This document shows, piece after piece, positions 54,580 to 64,000 of a stretch of 64,000 nt of DNA. The position numbers were made by a program, and so were the translations under genes. Below the pieces are notes generated by a model that worked only from the letters and a program-made list of their open reading frames with translations, had not been told where the DNA came from and did not search any database. The stretch comes from Ampullaceana balthica. Lineage: Eukaryota > Mollusca > Gastropoda > Lymnaeidae. The stretch's first letter is position 1. Each line of letters starts with the position of its first letter. The stretch lies in NCBI GenBank assembly GCA_944989445.1, contig CALYLW010000070.1, positions 347,307 to 411,306 on the forward strand, read 5' to 3'.

Positions 54580-54900
54580 TTCTTTTTAAATCCTTTATAT
54601 TAACTCATGGTGTCTGGTTGCCCTTGTCACCAAAACTTTGGATCGATTTTTAACCCACTTTCTCATAAGCTAGCGAGCTGAAATGAGCAGGACGTTTTGT
54701 GCCAATGATAAAAACTATGTATCAAAATTTTAAATCGATCGCATGTACCGTCATTAAAATATTGAATTTTTAGTTTATTTTATTTATTCCTATGTATCAT
54801 GTTATTTTTTTAGATAGACATCGTGGTGCGTATTATATTGAACAACCTTTCTGTCGCGCAATAAGGTGCGCAATTTTATTGACAACACTTTATATAAACA
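54580..54900 (-). repeat. R530-related repeat and left flank of the trimer
   Basis: Begins AAATCCTTTATATTAACTCATG and continues with GGATCGATTTTTAACCCA, GCTAGCGAGCTGAAATG, ATCGATCGCATGTACCGTCA. The same block recurs at 58010-58353, followed by the same TTGACAACACTTTTTATAAAC; that second copy preserves the empty trimer site. Confidence 0.65.
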
Positions 54901-55819
54901 CTAGGGGCAAGTACCCGGCTTGCCCGGGTTTAACAACAACAGCAACAACAACAAAAACAACAGCAACAAAACAACAAAAACAAACAACAAAAACAAAACA
55001 ACAAACAACAACTACAACAACAACAGCAACAACAACAAAGCAACGACAACAAAACAACAACTACAGCAACAACAGCAACAACAACAGCAACAACGACAAA
55101 AACAACAACAGAAACAGCAACAAAACAACAAAAAAAAACAACAACAAAATCAACAACAAAACAACAACAAAATAACTACAACTACAACAGCAACAACAAC
55201 AAAGCAACAACAACATGATGGACATTATCGTCGCAGGGCAAGGGATGTGGACAACAACAACAACAGCAAAAACAACACAAAAGCAACAACAGCAACAGCA
55301 ACAGCAACAAAAACAACAACAGCAACAACAATAAAAACAAAACAACAACAAAAACAGCAACAACAAAACACCAACAAAACAACAACAAAACAACAACTAC
55401 AACAACAACAGCAACAACAACAAAACAACAACAACAAAACAACAACTACAACAACAAAAGCAACAACAAAAGCAACAACAAAAGCAACAACAACAAAGCA
55501 ACAACAACAAAATAATTATTTTATGGCGATAATCGCCTTCTTGTTAATCTCGACACCAAAATGTTTATTATTTTGCGTCATTATTTTTCGTCTTAATTTT
55601 CAATAATTTTTATTTTATATAGCTCATATAAGGAAAAATTACATTCTGGGCCCCCAGCCCCCAGTATCTTATATATATGGAACGAAACCTGTTTAATAAC
55701 CTTTCCGGTATAATTTTGTGTACGTGTAGCAAATTTCACGTTATTTGGTTGCCTGGATCTTGAGTTATTAGGGAACAGACAGACAACCAGACAGACAACA
55801 AATGCGTCTTATATATATA
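54901..55819 (-). mobile_element. CAA-rich Helitron trimer, unit 1 (3' unit)
   Basis: 3' end on the minus strand: hairpin CCCGG-GCAAG-CCGGG, TACTTGCC, CCTAG|T (CTAG at 54901-54904). Next inward is a ~570-bp CAA/CAG-rich tract (54930-55515), then TTATGGCGATAATCGCC, one TATATAGCTC...GGGCCCCC unit, and the 5' region with GTGTACGTGTAGCAAATTTC and (CAGA)n. It meets unit 2 at 55819|55820 within (TA)n. Confidence 0.85.
54930..55515. repeat. CAA/CAG-rich degenerate trinucleotide tract
   Basis: Imperfect (CAA)n with interspersed CAG, AAA and ACT, plus one embedded 40-bp unique piece (GACATTATCGTCGCAGGGCA at 55222) that also occurs in unit 3 (57236). All frames here (poly-N/T/Q or poly-L/C/V) are repeat artefacts. 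Confidence 0.9.
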
Positions 55820-57014
55820 CTAGGGGCAAGTACCCGGCTTCTCCCGGGTTTAACAACAGCAGCAACAACAACAAAAACAACAACAGCAACAAAACAACAA
55901 AAACAAACAACAAAAACAAAACAACAACTACAACAACAACAGCAACAACAACAAAGCAACAACAACAAAACAACAACTACAACAACAAAGTAATGGGGGT
56001 GAGACTGCAATCAGGCTTTTAAAAAGGTAAATGGATAAAATAAAACAGGGTATTAGTAGGCCTGACAGGACGTAACACAACAGCGAACGTTTCGGCAAAG
56101 AGCCTTCTTCAACGGACAAATAGTACACAAATGAAACGAATAAAACGAAATAATAGAAAAAAACACTTAGCTGCGGTGAAATCCAAGTAGTCCAGTAGAG
56201 ATCTCTACTGGACTACTTGGATTTCACCGCAGCTAAGTGTTTTTTTCTATTATTTCGTTTTATTCGTTTCATTTGTGTACTATTTGTCCGTTGAAGAAGG
56301 CTCTTTGCCGAAACGTTCGCTGTTGTGTTACGTCCTGTCAGGCCTACTAATACCCTGTTTTATTTTATCCAACTACAACAACAACAGCAACAACAACAGC
56401 AACAACGACAAAACCAACAACAGCAACAGCAACAAAACAACAAAAACAAAACAACAACAAAAAAACAACAAAATCAACAACAAAACAACAATAAAACAAC
56501 TACAACAACAACAGCAACAACAACAAAGCAACAACAACAACAGCAACAACAACAGCAACAACAACAGCAACAACAACAGCAACAACAACAAAAACAACAA
56601 CAGCAACAACTACAAAAACAAAACATCAACAAAAAAATCAACAACAAAACAACTACAACAACAACAACAACAAAGCAACAACAACAAAGCAACAACAACA
56701 AAAAAAATATTTTATGGCGATAATCGCCTTCTTGTTAATCTCGACACCAAAATGTTTATTAATTTGCGTCATTATTTTACGTCTTAATTTTCAATAATTT
56801 TTATTTTATATAGCTCATATAGGGAAAAACTACATTTTGGGCCCCCGGGCCCCAGTATCTTATATGTAAGGAACGAAACCTGTTTAATAACCTTTCCGGT
56901 ATAATTTTGTGTACGTGTACCAAATTTCACGTTATTTGGTTGTCTGGATCTCGAGTTATGAGGGAACAGACAGACAACCAGACAGACAACAAATGCGTCT
57001 TATATATATAGAGA
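55820..57014 (-). mobile_element. CAA-rich Helitron trimer, unit 2
   Basis: CTAG at 55820-55823, 5' end TCTCTATATATATAAGACGC at the complement of 57014. Same architecture as unit 1. Its CAA tract is split at about 55990 by an insertion containing a perfect palindrome (56032-56371). Confidence 0.85.
55990..56371. mobile_element. Penelope-like terminal palindrome insertion
   Basis: 56032-56371 is a perfect 340-bp inverted repeat (170-bp arms, centre at 56201/56202, ...GTAGAGA|TCTCTAC...). Each arm contains TTGAAGAAGGCTCTTTGCCG AAACGTTCGC, a motif widespread in Penelope-like element termini and in related repeats. About 40 unique bases (55990-56031) lie to its left. CAA-rich sequence with AACTACAACAACAA flanks both sides and may be a target duplication, but low complexity makes this uncertain. 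A tail-to-tail pair of 5'-truncated Penelope-like termini is the likely identity. Confidence 0.55.
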
Positions 57015-57863
57015 CTAGGGGCAAGTACCCGGCTTCGCCCGGGTTTAACAACAACAGCAACAACAACAAAAACAACAACAGCAACAACGACAAAAACAAC
57101 AACAGAAACAGCAACAGCAACAAAACAACAACAAAAACAACAAAATCAACAACAAAACAACAACTACAACAACAACAGCAACAACAACAAAACAACAACA
57201 ACAAAACAACAACTACAACAGCAACAACAACATGAAGGACATTGACGTCGCAGGGCAAGGGATGTGGACAACAACAACAACAGCAAAAACAACACAAAAG
57301 CAACAACAGCAACAACAACAAAAACAACACAAAAGAATCAACAGCAACAACAGTAGCAACAACAACAAAAACAACAACAGCAACAACAACAACAAAAAAA
57401 CAACAACAAAAACATCAACAACAAAACAATAACAAAGCAACAAAAAACAACAACAAAACAACAACTACAACAACAACAGCAACAACAACAAAGCAACAAC
57501 AACAAAACAACAACAAAAGCAACAACAACAAAGCAACAACAACAACAAAATTATTTTATGGCGATAATCGCCTTCTTGTTAATCTCGACACCAAAATGTT
57601 TATTAATTTGCGTCATTATTTTACGTCTTAATTTTCAATAATTTTTATTTTATATAGCTCATATAGGGAAAAACTACATTTTGGGCCCCCGGGCCCCAGT
57701 ATCTTATATATAAGGAACGAAACCTGTTTAATAACCTTTCCGGTATAATTTTGTGTACGTGTACCAAATTTCACGTTATTTGGTTGTCTGGATCTTGAGT
57801 TATTAGGGAACAGACAGACAGACAGACAACAAATGCGGCTTATATATATAGAGATAGAATAGA
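57015..57863 (-). mobile_element. CAA-rich Helitron trimer, unit 3 (5' unit)
   Basis: CTAG at 57015-57018, directly preceded by the 5' TC of unit 2. The array's 5' end is TCTATTCTATCTCTATATAT at the complement of 57863, with flank A. Removing 54901-57863 joins ATAAAC-A to T-ATTCCTGAT, which is exactly the sequence preserved at 58347-58362. Confidence 0.88.
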
Positions 57864-58621
57864 TATTCCTGATAGGTGCGCATTATATTAAACATGTTTT
57901 ACGACACAACTACAATTTTGTATTTTTGGATGGTCTGGCGCTGCGTATTATAATGAACATTCTTTTAGTTACTTCTCGTACATATAGGATTTATAGTAAA
58001 AAACTTTTTTTTTACGTTTTTTAAAATTAAATCCTTTATATTAACTCGTGGTGTCTGGTTGCTTGCTTGCGCCCTTGTCGCCAAAACTTTGGATCGATTT
58101 TTAACCCATTTTCTCGTAAGCTAACGAGCTGAAATTTTGAAGGCAGTTTCGTACCGATAATAAAAACAATGTATCAAAATTTCAGATCGATAGCATGTAC
58201 AGTAATTAAATTATTGAATTTTTATATCATTTTATTTATCCTCTATGTATCATGTTATTTTTTGAGATAGAGTGTCGAGGTGCGTATTATATTGAAAGAC
58301 CTTTCTGTCGCGCAATAAGGTGCGTATTTTATTGACAACACTTTTTATAAACATATTCCTGATCGGTGCGCATTATATTAAACATGTTTTACGACACAAC
58401 TGCAACTTTGTATTTTTGGATGGTCTTGCGCTGCGTATTATAATGAACATTATTTTAGTTACGTCTCGTACATATAGGATTTATAGTCAAAAACTTGTTT
58501 TTTTACGTTTTTTTTTATTACTTCGTTCCATTCACACATTAATAAAAGCTCAAATAATGACGTCACGTCACAATATTTTATGGCCCTGGCGAGAAACAAA
58601 TTTTGTTAATCTCGAATGCAA
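57864..58621. repeat. Right flank and paralogous empty-site copy
   Basis: TATTCCTGATAGGTGCGCAT TATATTAAACATG (57864 on) recurs at 58354 on, each followed by ATTTTTGGATGGTC and CTCGTACATATAGGATTTATAG. An R530-related minus-strand block (AAATCCTTTATATTAACTCG) lies at 58024-58250. Non-coding. Confidence 0.65.
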
Positions 58622-58945
58622 ATTTTTTACCCGTCAAAAATGACGGGAGTTTTCAAAATGGATATATTTCAGTTTTTGTAATTGTCCCTTTTGCATGAAA
58701 ACCGCATAGTAAATAATCAGAAAATGTAGAGACCAAGAGAGAAAAATTAAATCTCTTTTCCATATTGAAAAATTGTATGCGGACGTTTGAAAATAATGGT
58801 TTTCGCTATATATTTTTCAAGGTTATTTTTTTATCGGTGGGCTTTCTAAAATCTAGCGTTACGAACGGACATAGCAGAGTTTATATTTTGATTATATATA
58901 CGAATATATGTGTTATGAGAAAACCTCCAAGCTTAGGCTTCCCGT

Positions 58946-58955
<10 letters not shown>
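58622..58955 (-). mobile_element. Short Helitron D3, sister of D2
   Basis: Aligns with 53350-53680 along its length, including the CCGTCA/TGACGG hairpin (58624-58640) and AAGCCTAAGC near the 5' end. The CTAG terminus is missing, and the 5' end dissolves in (TA)n. Confidence 0.6.
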
Positions 58956-58987
<32 letters not shown>

Positions 58988-59017
58988 TTAATAGTATTTT
59001 AAGCGTATATATATGTA

Positions 59018-59100
<83 letters not shown>
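58955..59100. repeat. (TA)n microsatellites
   Basis: Two long TA runs (58955-58982 and 59020-59098), probably expanded from the D3 5' end. Confidence 0.93.
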
Positions 59101-59343
59101 GTGCTTTTTTTTGTAAAAAAAATAGGTGCCTGTACTCAGTGATGGATTGCCTAACTTTTAACTACCAGTTCGCATTTCGTTGCAAGCTAAATCACAACTG
59201 CAATTATACTGAATGTCTAAAACAATTTTTATTTATAATTAACCAATAATAATAAACGTTAAAATACAAGAAAAGTAATAATTTTTCCCACATTGAAAAA
59301 GGTGCCGGTACGCCGTACCGGTGCGTACCGTCACAAAAAAGCA

Positions 59344-59346
<3 letters not shown>

Positions 59347-59406
<60 letters not shown>
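59347..59406. repeat. (TA)n(GA)n compound microsatellite
   Basis: TA run to about 59380 followed by a GA run to 59406. Just before it, 59302-59330 contains GGTGCCGGTACGCCGTACCG, a GC-rich palindrome in an AT-rich context. Confidence 0.93.
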
Positions 59407-59500
59407 TAATGCATCTATATCATTATTAATGCACCTAATATGGGGTTTGAATTGCATTATGAAAAAAACATGTTCAATAATTAGTCAAGTATCTGATCTT

Positions 59501-59614
59501 TTACGCCTCAGTTTCTGAAATATTTGGGACATAATATATTGTTTTCTTTTTGTTCTGATTGGGTGATAGTAGGGGCGCTTTTTCATCTTTGTTCTTCTTC
59601 CGTTTGGTTTTCTT
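59501..59614 (-). CDS. Candidate terminal exon, basic C-terminus
   Basis: Minus strand, after a consensus acceptor (AAATTTTATTTTCAG|AAG) a phase-0 frame of 38 codons reads KKTKRKKNKDEKAPLLSPNQ, then NKKKTIYYVPNISETEA and TAA. A lysine-rich start resembling a nuclear-localisation or stop-transfer signal, followed by a tyrosine-containing tail, would suit a membrane or nuclear protein C-terminus. A second open frame overlaps (RRKPNGRRTKMKKR...), so the choice is uncertain. No family recognised. Confidence 0.3.
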   Translation of the reverse strand, partial: KKTKRKKNKDEKAPLLSPNQNKKKTIYYVPNISETEA

Positions 59615-60099
59615 CTGAAAATAAAATTTAAAATACATCTGATTTCCTGATCAAAATAACAATGTATATATATGGACATAATCTGGTGTAATCAAATTAA
59701 ACAATCCAACGTAATTAAAAAAATTAATGTACATTTTTTTTAAATCTGGGCTACAAAATGGTATACAATTTGATAAAAATACTAATGTATTGAATGTTAA
59801 CTTAAAAAATATTTGATCCACGCTATTTTTAATCACTTTTATTTATAAATGCAAGAAAAATATAACCCAAACAAAAATTTAAAAAAAAATTATGCGCCCA
59901 TCTGAAATAAATTCGATGATTCAAACTACTAATTTAATTGTATAATATATTTTTTAAAAATGATATTGATGGTTTAAATTATAAGTAAAAATTTTCCGAC
60001 AACTACGGCGTATTTTTCTTTTTAATAATAGTTTTTTTATTAATGTTATGTTTTTTTTTAAAATTTTATCTTTTATGAAAGCTAATACTATACATGTTA
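59615..60099. other. AT-rich sequence
   Basis: Possible intron upstream of the exon at 59501-59614; no other feature seen. Confidence 0.35.
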
Positions 60100-60310
60100 T
60101 TGCTTCACACGCTTATACATGGTTTGTTTCTAGCGTCTCATTTGTAATATTAGAATTTGTAATTTTAATGGCGTATTGATTTGATCTAGACACCCATTGC
60201 AAACCCGAATGTCCTACGAGGATTTGTAGGCGTTTAGTTTTACATTTGGAACAATAAAAACACCACATGCTTTTTTAACTGCTATGGACTGTTGTACTAT
60301 TTTCCTCCCT
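60100..60310 (-). pseudogene. Ancient LINE 3'-end relic
   Basis: Recognisable only by order of words shared with the LINE 3' end: CTTATACATGGTTTGTTTCTAG, GATTTGATCTAGACACCCAT TGCAAACCCGAATGTCC, TAGTTTTACATTTGGAACAAT AAAAACACCA. Much older than the other copies or a related family. Confidence 0.45.
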
Positions 60311-61076
60311 CAGCGTTACGAATTCAATGAGTGAGTTACATGGGCTATTAAATTGTTTATAATACGAGCTGAAACAATGACGTCACGTCATGTAATAATT
60401 TACGTCGAGAAACAACACGCCCTGTTAATCACGACACCAAAATATTTATTATGTTACGTCTAAAGTTTCATTTTTTTAAAACTAATAGTTACCCCGCATA
60501 GCGATCACTGTAAGACGTGCTTGAGTGAATTTTATATTTGACGATATCAATACCCAAGCTTTGCCACAGGGTAAGCATAACAAAAATGTAACTGTATTTT
60601 ATTTGTGGGTCTCAAACCCTCTTAAAATTTACAAATGAGTATAACGCATCACAAAAGTGGGATAGTTAAACATCAAACATCTTCTTTATAAAATAATGAT
60701 AACGATATAATCGACAAAATAGAAAAAAATATTAAATATTTTAATAAAGCCTATCGATTTTTTAATTTCTGTTTTGATAATGCATGCTTTTCTGGAACTG
60801 CTGTACCAGAATTGAAAGGTCCGTTACAGTTTCATAACTCTAATGCTCAAGGCCTAATTTTGTTTTCCCATAAATCATAACAAACAAACAAACAATATTT
60901 CCAAAAAAAAATGCTGAGTGATTGATCCTCTCATTTAAAATAAATGATGCCATATTAAACGATTTCCCCTGATTATTCCTTTAAGTAGTGAAAAAGCACC
61001 AAATCGACGGATAAGTATGTCATTAAAGAAAACCTATATTTTTTCCATGCATTCCTTATGAATCTTATTATTTTTA
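60311..61076. other. Unassigned sequence
   Basis: Contains CAATGACGTCACGTCATG at 60375, a short palindromic word also seen near 58560 (AATGACGTCACGTCAC). No gene seen. Confidence 0.4.
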
Positions 61077-62220
61077 AATCCCTTATATAAGCTTCGAAAT
61101 CTTGTCTGTCGTCTCCTCTTCGTACGTCGGGCGGAAAAAGAAAAGTAAAGAAATAAGCCACTTGCGTCATCCGATCGAGCTGAAATTTTGCACACGGACC
61201 CGTGTCACCTAACAATGCATCGTATCAAAATTGCAGATCGATCGAACGTACCGTAATTAAATTAATGCATTTTTAGTTTATCTCTATACGAGGTATGTAA
61301 TTCAATTTCACTGTTTGTTATTGTTTTTTTTCACGTGCTTGTTCAGTCACGCGTTGACGCGACCCATCGAAGTACCGGCGTGCTTTTGTTTATATTTTAC
61401 TTGTCAGGCTGAGCTCGGTCCAGCGATCAGTGACCAGACCTTTCCCCTCTCCCAACGCCCCCCACCCCGGTTATACAGCAGGAGTTGAGGAAGATACAGT
61501 CTGTAAATGTTTGTCGCGTTTGAAGATGATCAATATTTTTAAATATGACTCATAAATAAGGGATTTATAGTCAAAAACTTTGTTTTCATGGGTTTGTTTT
61601 ATTAAATCCCTTATATTAACTTCACCGCCATCTCTGTCGTTCGTCGTCAGGCAGGCGGGCGGAAAAACAAAAGTAAAAAATGACCCACTTCCCGTGACGC
61701 CATCGAGTTTAAATTTGGCAGACGGACCCGTGTCACCTAACAATGCATCGTATCAAAATTTCCGATCGATCGAACGTACAGTTATTAAATTAATGCATTC
61801 TTAGTTTATATATATAAACTATATCTAGCGGCCGCTATTGTTTACATTTTATGGGTCACTTGACTTCACGACGGGCCATCGGTGAAAACATCTCGTGTTT
61901 TAACCAGGTGTACCGGCGTGCCTTTGTTTACATTTTACGTGTCACGCTGAGCTCGGTCCAGCGATCGGTGACAAGACCTTTCCCCTCTCCCAGCCCCCCG
62001 TGTTATAAGCAAAGGGGAGTTAAGACAGATTCAGACTGTAAATATTTGTCGCATTTGAACATGTTCAATACTTTTAGTTATGTCTCATATAAACGGATTT
62101 TATAGTCAAAAACTTTGTTTTTACGGGGTTGTTTAATTAAATCCCTTATATTAACTTCACCGTTTTGTCGTGGTTTCGTGTTCTCTTTCGTTCGCGGTCG
62201 GGCGGAAAAACAAAAGCAAA
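61077..62220 (-). repeat. R530 tandem array, minus-strand half
   Basis: Two full minus-strand units (starting TTAAATCCCTTATATAAGCTTC at 61077 and TTAAATCCCTTATATTAACT at 61604) and a truncated third (62139-62220). Each runs TTTTTCCGCCC block, GGGTCCGTG, ATGCATTGT...GATCGATC, GAGCTCGGTC, GAGAC-type box, AACTTTGTTTTTACGGG. Frames across it are artefacts. Confidence 0.85.
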
Positions 62221-62649
62221 AAAAACAAACCCGTAAAAACAAAGTTTTTGACTATAAATCCCTTATATATGAGACATAACTAACAGTAGTGATTATTTTT
62301 AAACATTTACAGACTGACACTGAGTGATGTCCCTTGTCTTTAATAAATGGGGGTGGGATGTGAGGGGGTGTCGGCACGACGGTCGTCGTCAACACGACGG
62401 TCGGCGTCAACTCAAACTCACGTGGAACTGGAATTTAAAAAAAAACAGTGAATTTTGAATTACATACCTCATATAAGGATAAACTAAAAATGCATTAATT
62501 TAATTATGGTACGTTCGATCGATCTGAAATTTTGATACGATGCATTGTTAGGTTCGACGGGTCCGTGTGCCAAATTTCAGTTTGATCGGATCATGGAAAG
62601 TGGGTCATTTTTGACTTCTGTTTTTCCGCCCGCCGAGCCCAAGACAGAC

Positions 62650-62698
<49 letters not shown>

Positions 62699-64000
62699 CA
62701 GAGACGGCGGTGAAGTTAATATAAGGGATTTAATAAAACAAACCCGTAAAAACAAAGTTTTTGACTATAAATCCCTTATATATGAGACATAACTAACAGT
62801 ATTGATTATTTTCAAACATTTACAGACTGAATCTGTCTTAACACAAGTTTGCTTCATAACCCTAGGGGGGAGGGGTGGGTGGGAGGGGGAGAGGGGAAAA
62901 GTCTGGTCACCGATTCGCTTGACCGAGCTCAGAGTGACACGTAAAATGTAAACAAAAGCGCACCGTCGTTTCGTTGGGTCGCCTCAATGCTCAAACTTTC
63001 ACGTGGCAAAAAAACAATAACAAATCGTGAATTTAAATTACATACCTCATATAAGGATAAACTAAAAATGCATTAATTTAATTACTTTACGTTCGATCGA
63101 TCTGAAATTTTGATACGATGCATTGTTAGGTAAGACGGGTCCGTGTGCCAAATTTCAGTTCGATCGGATCATTGGAAGTGGGTCATTTTTGACTTCTGTT
63201 TTTCCGCCCGCCCATGAGACGGCGGTGAAGTTAATATAAGGGATTTAAATAAAACAAACCCGTAAAAACAAAGTTTTTGACTATAAATCCCTTATATATG
63301 AGACATAACTAACAGTATTGATTATTTTCAAACATTTACAGACTGAATCTGTCTTAACTCAACTTTGCATCATAACCCTAGTGGGGGGAGGGGTGGGTGG
63401 GGGGGGGGAGAGGGGAAAGTCTGGTCACCGATTCGCTTGACCGAGCTCAGAGTGACACGTAAAATGTAAACAAAAGCGCCCGTCGCTTCGTTGGGTCGCT
63501 TCAATGCGTCAGCTCAAAATTTCATGTGGCAAAAAACCAATAACAAATGTGAATTTAAATTACATACCTCATATAAGGATAAACTAAAAATGCATTAATT
63601 TAATTACGGTACGTTCGATCGATCTGAAATTTTGATACGATGCATTGTTAGGTTAGACGGGTCCGTGTGCCAAATTTCAGTTCGATCGCATCACGGGAAG
63701 TGGGTCATTTTTGACTTCTGTTTTTCAGCCCGCCGAGCCCAAGACAGAGAGAGACGGCCGCGAAGTTAATATAAGGGATTTAATAAAACAAACCCGTAAA
63801 AACAAAGTTTTTGACTATAAATCCCTTATATATGAGACATAACTAACAGTATTGATTATTTTCAAACATTTACAGACTGAATCTGTCTTAACACAAGTTT
63901 GCTTCATAACCCTAGGGGGGAGGGGTGGGTGGGAGGGGGAGAGGGGAAAAGTCTGGTCACCGATTCGCTTGACCGAGCTCAGAGTGACACGTAAAATGTA
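62221..64000 (+). repeat. R530 tandem array, plus-strand half
   Basis: Head-to-tail plus-strand units starting AAAACAAACCCGTAAAAAC at 62222, 62738, 63252 and 63785; the last runs off the window. Period about 515-535 bp. Unit junctions read AAGGGATTTAATAAAACAAA, so each unit is separated by TTAA. (GA)n of varying length (62648-62704) occupies the same slot in each unit. The units are very similar to one another and to the single insertion at 34686-35218. Confidence 0.9.

Noticed and set aside
54792..57631. Long Asn/Gln/Thr-rich and Leu/Cys/Val-rich frames
   Set aside because: They are read-through of CAA/CAG-rich tracts inside non-coding Helitron units; both strands are open because the tract lacks stops.
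58320..58643. 107-codon plus-strand frame
   Set aside because: It runs across repeat DNA duplicated at 54.85 and 57.88 kb, where the frame is not conserved.

Overview
This is a eukaryotic, very AT-rich, intron- and repeat-dominated window. There is no bacterial-style gene packing, and short candidate exons lie kilobases apart. Almost everything recognisable is transposable-element DNA: non-LTR retrotransposons, many Helitrons, a Ty3-like LTR element, hAT and pogo-like DNA transposons, and a Penelope-like palindrome. This suggests an invertebrate animal genome. A lophotrochozoan such as a mollusc is a guess from the repeat mix, not something the sequence proves.

Layout. 0.4-5.3 kb: three phase-compatible candidate exons of one minus-strand gene, the last two encoding a transmembrane segment and a short tail; Helitrons sit in the large intron. 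5.9-7.9 kb: a decayed pogo/Tigger-like transposon with a PHD-finger transposase tail. 8.3-10.1 kb: an inverted-repeat element holding a LINE fragment. 10.8-13.0 kb: a G-rich minisatellite, a ~0.5-kb TTAA-associated repeat (here called R530) and a LINE relic. 13.1-15.8 kb: further candidate exons, including one with a signal peptide and a clean splice donor. 15.9-17.5 kb: the longest LINE copy. 18.0-20.0 kb: a 2-kb inverted-repeat element. 20.1-26.4 kb: a gutted Ty3-like element with its LTRs in opposite orientation; a hAT element (8-bp target duplication) sits in the right LTR and itself holds a LINE and a complete Helitron.

28.4-44.0 kb: two oppositely oriented Helitrons built from ~160-bp units. 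Nested in the right one is a head-to-tail Helitron dimer (32.4-42.0 kb), which also carries a LINE and an R530 copy. 44.1-48.7 kb: DNA-transposon pieces and AT-rich sequence. 48.7-51.6 kb: Helitron fragments, including a PIF1-type helicase C-terminus and the matching 3' terminus. 53.0-53.7 kb and 54.9-57.9 kb: two more head-to-tail Helitron arrays. The second is CAA-rich, interrupted by a perfect 340-bp palindrome, and has a precise empty site at 58.35 kb. 61.1-64.0 kb: an R530 array that switches orientation once and runs off the window.

The main theme is rolling-circle transposons. Three independent loci show Helitron 3' CTAG ends joined directly to the next Helitron copy, and one composite looks like the product of terminator read-through. 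Only host-gene exons are likely to be functional genes here; none was identified by family.
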